Shown here: one piece after another, positions 1 through 8,360 of the stretch
Numbering within the stretch: the first letter of the stretch is position 1
Layout of the letters: each line of letters begins with the position of its first letter
Assembly: GCA_902826775.1 (NCBI GenBank)
Contig: CADEHE010000011.1
Span: 124,001-188,000 of the forward strand
DNA length: 64,000 nt
DNA from: an uncultured Pseudomonadota bacterium
GTDB lineage: Bacteria; Pseudomonadota; Gammaproteobacteria; Burkholderiales; JALYOK01
Direction of reading: 5' to 3'
Made by a program: the position numbers and the translations under genes
Notes under the pieces: generated by a model
What the model was told of the DNA's origin: nothing
The model's database searches: none
The model's input: the letters and a program-made list of their open reading frames with translations, nothing else

Positions 1-1185
1 CAAGGACAAGAAGTGCCGGTCGGCTTCACCAAGAAAACCATCGGCTTTCCGCGAGTGGGGAATAACTGCGCCGTGTGCCACACCACCACGTACCGCGCTA
101 CGCCGGATTCGATTCCGGTGTTTGTCGCCGCCGGGCCGGGCCACACCACGAACGTCGGCGCGTTTTTCCGCTTTCTGGTTGACTGCGCCAAAGACCCGCG
201 CTTCAACGCGGACAACATCATGACCGAGATCAACGCGGTTACCGACCTCGATTTGATCGACAAGATGCTCTACCGCTTCTTCATCATCCCGATTACCAAA
301 CAGCGTTTGCTCGAGCGCGAAGCGCAGTTCAAATGGCTTTACCGAAAAGATTTTCCCGACTGGGGCCGCGGCCGCGACGACGCCATGAACCTGACTAAGT
401 ACTTCATGATCAAGTTGCCGATGGACGACACCTTCGGTCCGACCGACATGCCGTCGAATTGGAACTTGAAGAAGTATCAGCACGACAAAGGCCATCGCAT
501 GAACTTCGCCGGTGACAGCCACGATGCTTACTCAGTGATCATGGATTCTGCGCTCGGTTTGCTCGGGGCGCCGCCGAAACGAAAAGAAGAATTCGTCGGC
601 CATGTGAAATGGTTGCACGAGTATCTGGGCAACTTGCCGGCGCCGAAGTATCCATTCGCTATCGATCAAAACAAGGCCGTGCAGGGCAAGGCGCTGTTCG
701 ACGCGAACTGCGCGCGCTGCCACGCGAGCGAGCGCACCGGCACCCGCGTGCCGCTAGAGGAAGTGGGTACTGAAAAAGACCGCATCGACACTTGGAATCA
801 CGAGCACGCAAAAGCTTCAAACAAAGTCGTGAAAGATATGGGGCTCGAACGCCGCGGCTTAGTGGAGGACGAGCCGCTTAATGGCTACATCGCTGCGTTC
901 CTCGATGGCATTTGGCTGCGCGCGCCGTACTTGCACAATGGATCCGTGCCGACGCTGCGCGACTTGCTGCAATCGTCGGAGCGGAGGCCGAAAGTGTTTT
1001 ACCGCGGCTACGACGTGTACGATCAAGCCAAAGTAGGGTTTGTCACTGCGGGCGCGGAGGCCGAGCGCGTGGGCACCAAGCATGACGCGACGCAACGCGG
1101 CAATAGCAATCAGGGGCACGAGTTCGGCGTTCAATTGAGCGACGCCGATAAGGACACGCTGCTGGAGTACCTCAAAACGCTCTGA
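1..1185 (+). CDS. Di-heme c-type cytochrome, 5' truncated
   Basis: The frame is open from base 1, so the gene begins outside the window; the GTG at 13 is only an internal codon. The visible part has two CxxCH heme-attachment motifs, CAVCH near the left edge and CARCH about 220 residues later, so it should be an exported electron-transfer protein or oxidase. A late APYLHNGSVPTLRDLL stretch is typical of the cytochrome c peroxidase, MauG and RoxA superfamily of di-heme enzymes. The substrate cannot be told. A 10-bp hairpin follows the stop. Confidence 0.85.
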   Translation, partial: QGQEVPVGFTKKTIGFPRVGNNCAVCHTTTYRATPDSIPVFVAAGPGHTTNVGAFFRFLVDCAKDPRFNADNIMTEINAVTDLDLIDKMLYRFFIIPITKQRLLEREAQFKWLYRKDFPDWGRGRDDAMNLTKYFMIKLPMDDTFGPTDMPSNWNLKKYQHDKGHRMNFAGDSHDAYSVIMDSALGLLGAPPKRKEEFVGHVKWLHEYLGNLPAPKYPFAIDQNKAVQGKALFDANCARCHASERTGTRVPLEEVGTEKDRIDTWNHEHAKASNKVVKDMGLERRGLVEDEPLNGYIAAFLDGIWLRAPYLHNGSVPTLRDLLQSSERRPKVFYRGYDVYDQAKVGFVTAGAEAERVGTKHDATQRGNSNQGHEFGVQLSDADKDTLLEYLKTL

Positions 1186-1212
1186 GCGTCTAGGCGAACG
1201 AATGAAACGAAA

Positions 1213-1233
1213 CCGGCGGCTAATAGCCGCCGG
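1213..1233. terminator. Hairpin between convergent genes
   Basis: A perfect 10-bp inverted repeat (CCGGCGGCTA, one base, TAGCCGCCGG) lies between the cytochrome stop and the stop of the convergent small gene. It has no clear T run, so it is a possible bidirectional terminator from structure and position only. Confidence 0.5.
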
Positions 1234-1254
1234 CGCCACGCTTTGCGCGGCGAA

Positions 1255-1470
1255 CTATTTGCCGTCTTTTACGACTTCAACTTCCTTCTTTTCGTCCGGC
1301 TTGGCGGTTTGATCGCCGGCCTGCTCCTCAGTCGGTGCGGGTTTGGGCTTGGCGACGGCGGCGCCCGACATGCGATCAGGGCCATGGGTGCCGGTCACGC
1401 CAGCAGTGGCCGCGAAGGGCAATGCGGCGGCGCCAACAACCAGGAGGATTCGAGCTAACATCTTGTTCAT
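1255..1470 (-). CDS. Small exported hypothetical protein
   Basis: A 71-residue protein with a clear Sec signal peptide (MNKMLARILL followed by a hydrophobic stretch ending ATA). The rest is a hydrophilic tail rich in Lys, Pro and Glu with no recognisable domain. An AAGGA ribosome-binding site 9 nt before the ATG supports this strand over the overlapping plus-strand frame. It converges on the cytochrome gene. Function unknown; probably a small periplasmic protein. Confidence 0.65.
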   Translation of the reverse strand: MNKMLARILLVVGAAALPFAATAGVTGTHGPDRMSGAAVAKPKPAPTEEQAGDQTAKPDEKKEVEVVKDGK

Positions 1471-1584
1471 TCGGGATTTTCCTTGTTGAGAACCAGTTAA
1501 ACGGGAAAGATAATACTAAGGCGGCGCCGACGTGTCTAGCGCCCTGCGGTATGCTGACATTGGTCAACATCAAGGTGTATCTCC

Positions 1585-2313
1585 ATGCAAAACTTGCCTG
1601 CGCTTCTTCTCGCGTTCGCGCTCGCGCTACCATCGAACTCGGTCCGTGCCGACGAGCCCCGCTATGAGCAGCTACGCTCGGTCAACGCCGAAGGCATCGG
1701 CAAGTTCTACATGGGCCGCGAGATTGCGCACGTCATGGGCCACCCAGCCGCGGACTGGTTGGAGCGCCCCGAGCGCGAGCGCGAAGAACGTCCCGATTTG
1801 CTATTGGCGGCGCTGGAATTGCAGCCCGGCATGAAAGTGGCAGACATCGGCGCCGGCACCGGCTACCACAGCCGCCGCTTCGCGCAGCTCGTGGGCGAGC
1901 AGGGCACAGTGTACGCAGTGGATATCCAACCGGAGATGCTGCAGCTGCTCGAGCAAAATATGACGAGCTACAGTGTTCGCAATGTGCGACCGGTCCTTGG
2001 CGATATCAAAGACGCCAAACTGCCTGCATCGCAGATCGATCTCGTGGTAATGGTGGACGTCTATCACGAGTTCGAGTTTCCTTACGAGATGATGGAAAGC
2101 ATCGTGCGCGCGCTGAAGCCCGGCGGCCGTATCGCATTCGTCGAGTTCAAAGCGGGCGATCGCAGCGTGCCGATCCGCCCGCTGCACACCATGAGCGAAA
2201 TGCAGATTCGCAAAGAGGCGGGCGCGTTTGCCCTGCAGTGGGTGAAGACCGTGAGCACGCTGCCGTGGCAGCATGTGGTGATATTTGCGAAAGTTGGCGA
2301 TCAGCGGAAGTGA
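1585..2313 (+). CDS. Class I SAM-dependent methyltransferase with signal peptide
   Basis: The 242-residue protein starts with an apparent Sec signal peptide (about residues 1-22, cut after VRA). A Rossmann methyltransferase domain follows, with motif I VADIGAGTGYHSR at about residues 84-96, an acidic VDIQPEM motif II and a late LKPGGR motif. An AAGGTG ribosome-binding site lies 8 nt upstream of the ATG. The fold is secure and the substrate unknown. Export is odd because SAM is cytoplasmic; the N-terminus might instead be a membrane anchor or a poor signal. No operon partner is evident. Confidence 0.85.
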   Translation: MQNLPALLLAFALALPSNSVRADEPRYEQLRSVNAEGIGKFYMGREIAHVMGHPAADWLERPEREREERPDLLLAALELQPGMKVADIGAGTGYHSRRFAQLVGEQGTVYAVDIQPEMLQLLEQNMTSYSVRNVRPVLGDIKDAKLPASQIDLVVMVDVYHEFEFPYEMMESIVRALKPGGRIAFVEFKAGDRSVPIRPLHTMSEMQIRKEAGAFALQWVKTVSTLPWQHVVIFAKVGDQRK

Positions 2314-2365
2314 CGGTGAATGCGGCCGCCCAGCTGCGGCTGGTCGACCAAAACTGCGCGAGCGC

Positions 2366-3229
2366 CTACCAGAACTTCCACCATGGTCGCTGCGGGGCCG
2401 AGTCGATTGGGCGCTGCTTCGGCGCTGGATCGGGAGCTTGTCTCAGTGCCTGCATCGCTTCTCGAGCTATCGAGCCTAGCGTATAGGGTGGTCCGCCGCG
2501 GTCTTCGTAGTCGACGATCGTGCGATCGCGCCGCAACGGGGCGATCAGAGCCAGCGCGCGCTGGTCACCGAGATCGCGCAGGGCGGCGATGGCCACCGCG
2601 CGGACGCCGGTCGGCGCGTCGTTCAGGTAGGGGGCAATGTGCTCAAAGGCACAGGGGTCTCCCGATTTGCCCAGCGCACCCAGGACCGACTCGAAAGCGG
2701 GATCGCTTGTCCGAAGACGCTTTAGGGTCGTAAGCAGTGGCGCGAAGAAGCTCGCATTGCGCGCCTGGCCAAGATTGAAGGCCGCATTCATCACCATCTC
2801 CGAGTCCGGATCGTTGAGGAGTTCGAGCCATGCGGCATGGCCCGCTTCCTCGCCGGAGACACGCCCCAAAGTATGCACGGCGCTCATCCGAACCGACACA
2901 TTGTGATCCCTGTGCCGCGCAGTACGCAGCAGGAAGTCCTGCAGGTGTGGAGTGGTGGGAAATGTCGCCAGCTTCTCCACCGCCTCGCGGCAGACGTAAA
3001 AAACAGGCTCACGCGTCGTTAGCTCCATCAAGGCCGGCGCGACGCGAGGATCCGGATCCGGAATGTGGGCGAGCAACTGAATCGCCCTCACCCGCGCGCC
3101 CTCCTCGGGGCTGCGCAACTCCGCGAGGAGCGGCTCGACGGCCGTACTCCCCAGCGCGATCACGGCTTGCCGCGCCGTATCCCAGTCATCAGAGCGCAGT
3201 TGCTGAATCAGGTGTGGAATATCGGCCAT
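2366..3229 (-). CDS. HEAT-repeat protein
   Basis: This 287-residue protein consists almost wholly of about 30-residue alpha-helical repeats of the HEAT/PBS-lyase type (units such as LRSPEEGARVRAIQLLAHI and LNDAPTGVRAVAIAALRDLGD). There is no signal peptide, so it is cytoplasmic. Such proteins are usually binding scaffolds. The start is supported by AGGGA 7 nt before the ATG. It stands alone, convergent with the methyltransferase gene, and its partner cannot be inferred. Confidence 0.85.
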   Translation of the reverse strand: MADIPHLIQQLRSDDWDTARQAVIALGSTAVEPLLAELRSPEEGARVRAIQLLAHIPDPDPRVAPALMELTTREPVFYVCREAVEKLATFPTTPHLQDFLLRTARHRDHNVSVRMSAVHTLGRVSGEEAGHAAWLELLNDPDSEMVMNAAFNLGQARNASFFAPLLTTLKRLRTSDPAFESVLGALGKSGDPCAFEHIAPYLNDAPTGVRAVAIAALRDLGDQRALALIAPLRRDRTIVDYEDRGGPPYTLGSIAREAMQALRQAPDPAPKQRPIDSAPQRPWWKFW

Positions 3230-3476
3230 GTTATTTCCCTGGTGCTGTAGTTGTGGTGTTGTCGATGCGGTGATAGCCAGTTGGGCGGTCTACGCCATGC
3301 TCCGCTTCACTTCGTTGCGGACTGAGCAAACAGCGCTTTCCGCTTCAACATCTCCACCTCTTAACAAATCTCGTTCGCCCTAACCCCTTCGAAGTGCATT
3401 GCTGAAAGCTCACGTTCCGCTTGCTGTCGTGTGGGTCGACTAGCTGAACATGAACGGATACTTGTTTAGATTTTCT

Positions 3477-3671
3477 CTAGTGTCCTGAGTCTGAAGTTCA
3501 TAACGGAATTCACAAGGTGCGCGATACTTTCAAAGTTAATAAAAGTGACGAAATTGCTGCCAGGCGCGAAGCAAACCGCAGCCAGGTTGAACACCTGGCG
3601 AGAGTTTGCGACAAAGCATGGCGGCAATTCTCGTCACTTTAATGTTGCGAACTTCAGACTCAGGACACTAG
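3477..3671. mobile_element. MITE-like element with 23-bp perfect TIRs
   Basis: A 195-bp element is bounded by perfect 23-bp terminal inverted repeats at 3477-3499 and 3649-3671, each ending in CTAG. Inside, a second imperfect inverted pair (3542-3562 against 3619-3640) and a small central hairpin (CCAGG..CCTGG, 3582-3598) let the whole element fold on itself. It encodes no transposase. TA/CTAG ends resemble IS630/Tc1-type elements, so it may be a non-autonomous derivative; that family assignment is inference. Confidence 0.65.
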
Positions 3672-3695
3672 TACTGCTGGGCCATAAACCGAGAA

Positions 3696-3769
3696 CCGTC
3701 GTTCCCGCGGAGCTGGGATCCAGTGTCTTGCAGGAAAGACACTGGATCCCTGCCTACGCGGGGTGACGG
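3696..3769. repeat. REP-like palindromic repeat
   Basis: A 14-bp perfect inverted repeat (GGATCCAGTGTCTT at 3716-3729 and AAGACACTGGATCC at 3736-3749) is extended by an imperfect outer stem (CCGTCGTTCCCGCG against CGCGGGGTGACGG). This type of intergenic palindrome is common in proteobacteria. A half-copy of its right arm occurs at 13590-13617. Confidence 0.65.
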
Positions 3770-3820
3770 ATCGGGATAGAAGCCGCACCCGCGGTAGCAT
3801 CTGGTTGTGACGCAGTACAG

Positions 3821-4744
3821 CTAGTACACCACCTCCCACGCACCAGCCGGCGTGCGCACCACCGCCATGCGCGGTGGGAAAGCGAAGAACAACACCATTC
3901 CGGAGCAATCCATCACAGCTGGATCTTTGATCTTCTCCATCGCTTTAGGATTGGCGGGCCGGTACAAGTCGCCATCCTTGCGTCTGACCGATACTTCGGC
4001 ATTGCCGGTGGCGGTGATATCGAGCTGATCCGCGGCCGGTGAATCGATGCGTATGCCGGCTGCGTAGACCTGATCGAGGCACTTGGCTTTTTGCACTTCG
4101 GCGACGTTGATTTCAGGTTTGTTCCGCAGCAGTTGATACACGCCCGCGAAGTTTGGCTTGAACGCGTCTGCGCGTGCTTTCACCAGCGCTGCGATTGCCT
4201 TCTTGTCGGCGTCGGTGAGCGACGAAATTGCCGGATAGCGATGCCACGGCAGTTCCTTGGCAAAGTCCGCAACGAACTCGCGTTCCATCGCGAGCTTGCC
4301 TTGTGCTGGCTGGTCATCGACGCCTTCATCGGCTTGATTGGTTGAGCGCTGGCCGCTGTCGGTGCTTTCCTCGCGCACTTGATCGGTCACCGAAGCCCAG
4401 CGCAATTGCGCGTGATACTTCAGCTTGGCGTCCGCCGGCTCGAACTCGATGCGAATCTTATTCTTGCCCTTACGCAGCGCGGGACCGAGAGAGGCGACCG
4501 GCAACCATACCGAGGCGCCTATTTCGCGTCCCTCGAACAGCACCGGCACGCTGTTCTTGTTCACCGGTTGCTCGGCGACGAGGGCATTGTTGACAAAGAC
4601 CCGTGCCTTGCCCGGCACCGTGTCGACATGATCTTGCTTGGCCGGATCCCCGACGAACGGCGTGAACTTGAATTCGACATTGACTACCGCCGAGCTCGCG
4701 CCAGACGACCACAGCAGCAGCGCCACCAACCAAAGTTTGAGCAT
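3821..4744 (-). CDS. Exported hypothetical protein
   Basis: A 307-residue protein of no family I recognise. It has a signal peptide (residues 1 to about 19, ending SSA), an N-terminal part that looks beta-rich (VVNVEFKFTPFVG) and a low-complexity charged linker around residues 120-150 (ESTDSGQRSTNQADEGVDDQ). The C-terminal half has two Cys (in KAKCLDQ and MDCSGM) that could pair in the periplasm. AAGGAG 8 nt before the ATG supports the start. It is divergent from the di-heme oxidoreductase gene. Confidence 0.6.
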   Translation of the reverse strand: MLKLWLVALLLWSSGASSAVVNVEFKFTPFVGDPAKQDHVDTVPGKARVFVNNALVAEQPVNKNSVPVLFEGREIGASVWLPVASLGPALRKGKNKIRIEFEPADAKLKYHAQLRWASVTDQVREESTDSGQRSTNQADEGVDDQPAQGKLAMEREFVADFAKELPWHRYPAISSLTDADKKAIAALVKARADAFKPNFAGVYQLLRNKPEINVAEVQKAKCLDQVYAAGIRIDSPAADQLDITATGNAEVSVRRKDGDLYRPANPKAMEKIKDPAVMDCSGMVLFFAFPPRMAVVRTPAGAWEVVY

Positions 4745-4993
4745 TGCATGTTCTCCTTGTAGTGCTTCCCTATGAGCGCAAGTAACGCCGGCTCGCTATC
4801 GAGTTGCAATGTACTGCGCGCGCGTGTGGTGGTCAATTGCCTCGGCACTTTTCGATACGCCAAGGTGCTGTGGTGCGCTCAAGCATTTGCGATTGTCCGA
4901 TCGCACTGTCAGCACGGACGACTCGCCTCACGCTCGTGCGGCTACTGCCGTATCATGCCGGCTTCACGCGTTCGCGTTAACTCCAATTCCTCA

Positions 4994-6394
4994 ATGAGTC
5001 CAAGAGCGTTGAGATGTTTACAAATGGCTGCGCTGCCTGCCTTGGCGGCGTTGGCGGTAGGGTTCATTGCAGCCGCCGATGCGCCGCCAGAGCCGGCGGC
5101 TGTCGACCCAGCTCGCTATGAGGATGCGCAACGGCTTGGCTTAGACGAATTGATTAGCGCCGGCCGCCGCAAGTTCCAGGAACCAAGGTCGCTACGCAAC
5201 GACATCGAAGGCGTTTGGGGCTTGGGTCCGACTTTCAACGAAGTGAGTTGCCCGCAGTGTCATCCAAACAACGGGCGTTCCGCGGCGCCGGGCGATGGCC
5301 GTGAAGTGGAACGCGGAATGGTGATCCGCCTGAGCGTTGCAGGCACCACATCCGAAGGCGGCCCCACACCGCATCCGCACTATGGAGACCAATTGCAGAA
5401 TCGTGCGATCGCCGGCCGCGTGCCGCGCGAAGGCCAAGCCTTCGTAACTTATCGCGAGCGCGAGATGCGCTTTGCCGATGGCGAGAGCATCATGCTGCGC
5501 GAGCCGCAGGTCACGTTTAAGAACCTGCAGTTCGGCGAACTGGGTGGCGAAGCAATGATTTCGGCACGCACTGCGCCCATGCTGTTCGGTCTTGGTTTGC
5601 TCGAAGCGGTGCCTGAAGACGCGATACTCGCGCTCGCCCGGCAGCAGCGCGGGCACGCGATCAGCGGTAAACCGAACTACGTCTGGGATGTGGAAGCCGG
5701 CAAAACTGTGCTAGGCCGATTTGGCTGGAAAGCCACTCAACCCAGTGTGCTTCAACAAGTCGCCGCCGCGCTGCTCAACGATATCGGCGCGACTTCGGTG
5801 CTATTTCCCGTCGATAATTGTCCCGCAGTGCAGACGCTGTGCCGCAGCGATCCTACGACGACCGATTGTGGTGGCGTCAATGGCGGTTGTACCGGCAATC
5901 TAATTGCGGAGGTTTTGCCTAGCCGTTTGCGCACTCTGACGCTCTATATACAGTCGCTGCAGATTCCGCCGCGACCAGCCGTGCTGACGCCGCAGCAATG
6001 GCAGCGGGGCGAACAGCTTTTTATCCAGGCGCAATGCGCACAGTGCCACGTGCCCGAATTGGAGACGGGCGATGCGGTTGCGATTCCCGCCTTGGCGCGG
6101 GTGAGTGTGCGCGCGTATACGGACTTGTTGCTGCACGACATGGGTGAGGACTTGGCCGATAGTCGTCCGGACTTTCAGGCCGATGGACGCGAGTGGCGCA
6201 CCGCGCCGCTATGGGGCGTCGGGTTGCTACCGCAACTCAATGGTCACAGCGATTTGTTGCATGATGGGCGCGCCCGCAATATTACCGAAGCGATACTTTG
6301 GCATGGCGGCGAAGCGGAGCTATCGCGCGCAGCATTTCAGCGCATGCCAAAGACGGAGCGCGAGGCACTGGTTAGTTTTGTAGCGGCTCTGTAG
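4994..6394 (+). CDS. Di-heme oxidoreductase (DUF1111 family)
   Basis: This exported 466-residue protein has two c-type heme motifs, CPQCH near residue 80 and CAQCH in the C-terminal third, in the DUF1111 di-heme thiol oxidoreductase arrangement. The frame is open from 4772, but the ATG at 4994 is preferred because it gives a proper signal peptide (ALRCLQMAALPALAALAVGF, ending IAA); an ATG at 4955 is the alternative. An internal Cys-rich loop (NCPAVQTLCRSDPTTTDC) is probably disulfide-bonded. The physiological substrate is unknown; in other genomes such proteins often accompany imelysin-type iron uptake genes, absent here. Confidence 0.85.
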   Translation: MSPRALRCLQMAALPALAALAVGFIAAADAPPEPAAVDPARYEDAQRLGLDELISAGRRKFQEPRSLRNDIEGVWGLGPTFNEVSCPQCHPNNGRSAAPGDGREVERGMVIRLSVAGTTSEGGPTPHPHYGDQLQNRAIAGRVPREGQAFVTYREREMRFADGESIMLREPQVTFKNLQFGELGGEAMISARTAPMLFGLGLLEAVPEDAILALARQQRGHAISGKPNYVWDVEAGKTVLGRFGWKATQPSVLQQVAAALLNDIGATSVLFPVDNCPAVQTLCRSDPTTTDCGGVNGGCTGNLIAEVLPSRLRTLTLYIQSLQIPPRPAVLTPQQWQRGEQLFIQAQCAQCHVPELETGDAVAIPALARVSVRAYTDLLLHDMGEDLADSRPDFQADGREWRTAPLWGVGLLPQLNGHSDLLHDGRARNITEAILWHGGEAELSRAAFQRMPKTEREALVSFVAAL

Positions 6395-6409
6395 CAACGC
6401 GGACCTAAG

Positions 6410-7663
6410 TCAATTGCAGTTCTTGCGTCCTTGCAAGTTTGCCAAGGCTGCGCAAGCGTCGACTATGCGCGGCAGCTCGCTTGCTTGCCCGCTTTGCCCG
6501 AGTTGCGCGGTGAGCTCTAGCAGCCGCGCGATCTCCGCAGGGGAGAGCTTGGCGTTTTGCTCCTTGATCAAAGCGACGACGCCGCTCACATGAGCGGCGG
6601 CGAGTGAGCTGCCGGAGAGGAAATCGTAACCGTCGTTCGGCGCGGTGGTGATGACGTCGATGCCCGGCGCGGCGGCGACGAACGCTGCTTTGCGCCACGG
6701 CGGTTGCTCCAAGTGACCTTTGGGATCGCTGGCGACGACGGCGATGACTGAATCCAAGCGCGCCGGAAAACCGATTTCGCTGCCGCTTTCTGCCGCGGCG
6801 GCGACGACGCTGATGCCTTCCTGATTCGCGCGCGCCAGCAGGCGCGCAAGCAGGGCATCCTCTGGCCCGCTCAGGCTCATGTTGAGCACGTGTGCTTGCT
6901 GTACGACGGCGAAATCGACTGCTTTGGCGATGGTCCAACTGCTGCACAGCGCTTTGCTGGAATTGCCGTCGGGATACCAGCAGGCTTTCAGCGCGAGCAA
7001 CTCCGCGTTCGGCGCGATGCCGTAAATGCCTGTGCCGTCATCGGCGCGCGCAGCGATCACGCCCGCAACCCCTGTGCCGTGCGCGTCGCGCGCGAAACTT
7101 TTCTCGCCACCTTCGACGAAGTTCTGTGTCTTGGCGATGCGCCCGCGCAGATCCGGGTGCGCGGCGTCGACGCCGGTGTCGATCACCGCCACTTTCACGC
7201 CGCGGCCGGTCGCCATCTTGTGCGCGCGATCGGCGTTGATGGCGTTGGCGCCGTAGGCGAGTGCGGCGTACATGTCCGAATGTCCTCCGCGCAAGCCGGA
7301 GAACACTTGGTTTTCTTGCACCGATTCGACGCGCGGGTCGCTGCGCAGTTGCGTGATCAAATCGGCTAGGTTGCGATCGCTCGGGATTTCGTACACCAAG
7401 CACTGCACGCGTATCGATGTCAGCGGAAAATCCCCGACCACGCTCAAGCGATAGTCCGCCGCGAGCGCCTGGCGCGTTTGCATCCAGCGGTCGGTGCTAT
7501 CGTCGATCAATGTGACGATGATTTGGTTCGCGCGCAGTTGTTTGGGTCGCACGCCCTCCGCGCGCGGCGCCGCGTTTTCGGTAGTGGAAGGCGGGCTAGC
7601 ACAACCGCCGCTGAGCAGGGCGAGCAGTGCGAAAGCGGCGGCACGGCGGCGCAGCAAATTCAT
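6410..7663 (-). CDS. Subtilisin-like (S8) protease lipoprotein
   Basis: The 417-residue protein starts with a lipoprotein signal (LLSGGC, lipidated Cys21). Residues about 45-122 form a propeptide-like domain ending in RSDPRVESVQEN, followed by an S8 domain with D162 (VIDTGVD), H195 (AHGTG) and S353 (GSSLAAAHVSG). The usual oxyanion-hole Asn is replaced by Glu292 in AAAESGS, so catalysis may be weak or altered. It is the last gene of the sigma, anti-sigma, protease operon, 3 nt after the anti-sigma stop, which suggests a role in signal processing or as an envelope-stress effector. Confidence 0.9.
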   Translation of the reverse strand: MNLLRRRAAAFALLALLSGGCASPPSTTENAAPRAEGVRPKQLRANQIIVTLIDDSTDRWMQTRQALAADYRLSVVGDFPLTSIRVQCLVYEIPSDRNLADLITQLRSDPRVESVQENQVFSGLRGGHSDMYAALAYGANAINADRAHKMATGRGVKVAVIDTGVDAAHPDLRGRIAKTQNFVEGGEKSFARDAHGTGVAGVIAARADDGTGIYGIAPNAELLALKACWYPDGNSSKALCSSWTIAKAVDFAVVQQAHVLNMSLSGPEDALLARLLARANQEGISVVAAAAESGSEIGFPARLDSVIAVVASDPKGHLEQPPWRKAAFVAAAPGIDVITTAPNDGYDFLSGSSLAAAHVSGVVALIKEQNAKLSPAEIARLLELTAQLGQSGQASELPRIVDACAALANLQGRKNCN

Positions 7664-7666
7664 ATG

Positions 7667-8356
7667 TTACCTCTGGGCGGAATTCATCTCGGCGAAACGC
7701 ACTTTCGGATTGGCGCGCAGTTTTTCCAGCGCTAGTTGCGGATGTGCGTCGGGGCTCAGCCGCAAAGTGTATACCCCAAGTGTGGACGGCCCGTCGACTA
7801 TGCTGGCATTGATCTGCTGCAGGCTCGCGCGCAGCTCGCTTTCTTTGACTTCCGCGTCGAACACGACGCGCAAGTGTCCGGCGGAGACGGCAGCCGGCGC
7901 GGCGCGCGACAAGGTTTCGTAGGTTTGCGGGCCGGCAGCTTGGTGCCACAGTACGCCGGCCAATATGGCGATGGCGGCGGCTTGCAGCGCGAAGGCGACG
8001 CGCATGCCGGGCGGGGAGATATTGAACCAATCGCGCAACTGCGCCAGCAGGCTAGGTTTGCCTCCGTGCTGAGGTTGACGCGGGGCGATGGGGGCATCCA
8101 ACTGCGCCGCGAGTTTGGCGAAATGTGCGGGTGATGGCGCCCACGCCGGGGCGTGCGCCTCGGCTTCCGCTTGCGCTTTCACGCCGCCGGCGAGTGCGCG
8201 CCAGCCGCCGAGCGCGCGCCGGCATTGGTCGCATTCTGCGAGATGCGCTTTGACATTGGCATGCTCGACGGCATCGAGCGTGTTCTGCGCATACCACGGC
8301 AGCAGGCTAGCAAGCGCTTGATGCCCATCATCTTCCAGAATGTTTGATCGTCCCAT
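7667..8356 (-). CDS. Membrane anti-sigma factor with zinc finger
   Basis: A 229-residue protein with an N-terminal zinc-binding anti-sigma motif (H38-x3-C42-x2-C45), one transmembrane helix (about 118-137) and a periplasmic C-terminal domain. The ATG at 8356 is chosen over an upstream in-frame start because GGGGA lies just before it and it begins 4 nt after the sigma-factor stop. The C-terminal domain (STLGVYTLRLSP ... LRANPKVRFAEMN) looks like the propeptide/I9-type domain of subtilases. That suggests a physical link to the protease encoded next, which is inference. Confidence 0.85.
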   Translation of the reverse strand: MGRSNILEDDGHQALASLLPWYAQNTLDAVEHANVKAHLAECDQCRRALGGWRALAGGVKAQAEAEAHAPAWAPSPAHFAKLAAQLDAPIAPRQPQHGGKPSLLAQLRDWFNISPPGMRVAFALQAAAIAILAGVLWHQAAGPQTYETLSRAAPAAVSAGHLRVVFDAEVKESELRASLQQINASIVDGPSTLGVYTLRLSPDAHPQLALEKLRANPKVRFAEMNSAQR

Positions 8357-8360
8357 GACT

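Larger units (their letters stand above)
3230..3820. other. 591-nt gene-free region with repeats
   Basis: No credible coding sequence is present. The right half holds a 195-bp MITE-like element (3477-3671) followed directly by a REP-like hairpin (3696-3769). The left part (3230-3476) shows nothing recognisable beyond the upstream region of the HEAT-repeat gene. Confidence 0.7.

Noticed and set aside
1243..1458. 71-codon plus-strand frame opposite the small exported protein
   Set aside because: The minus-strand frame has a proper signal peptide and ribosome-binding site; the plus frame has neither.
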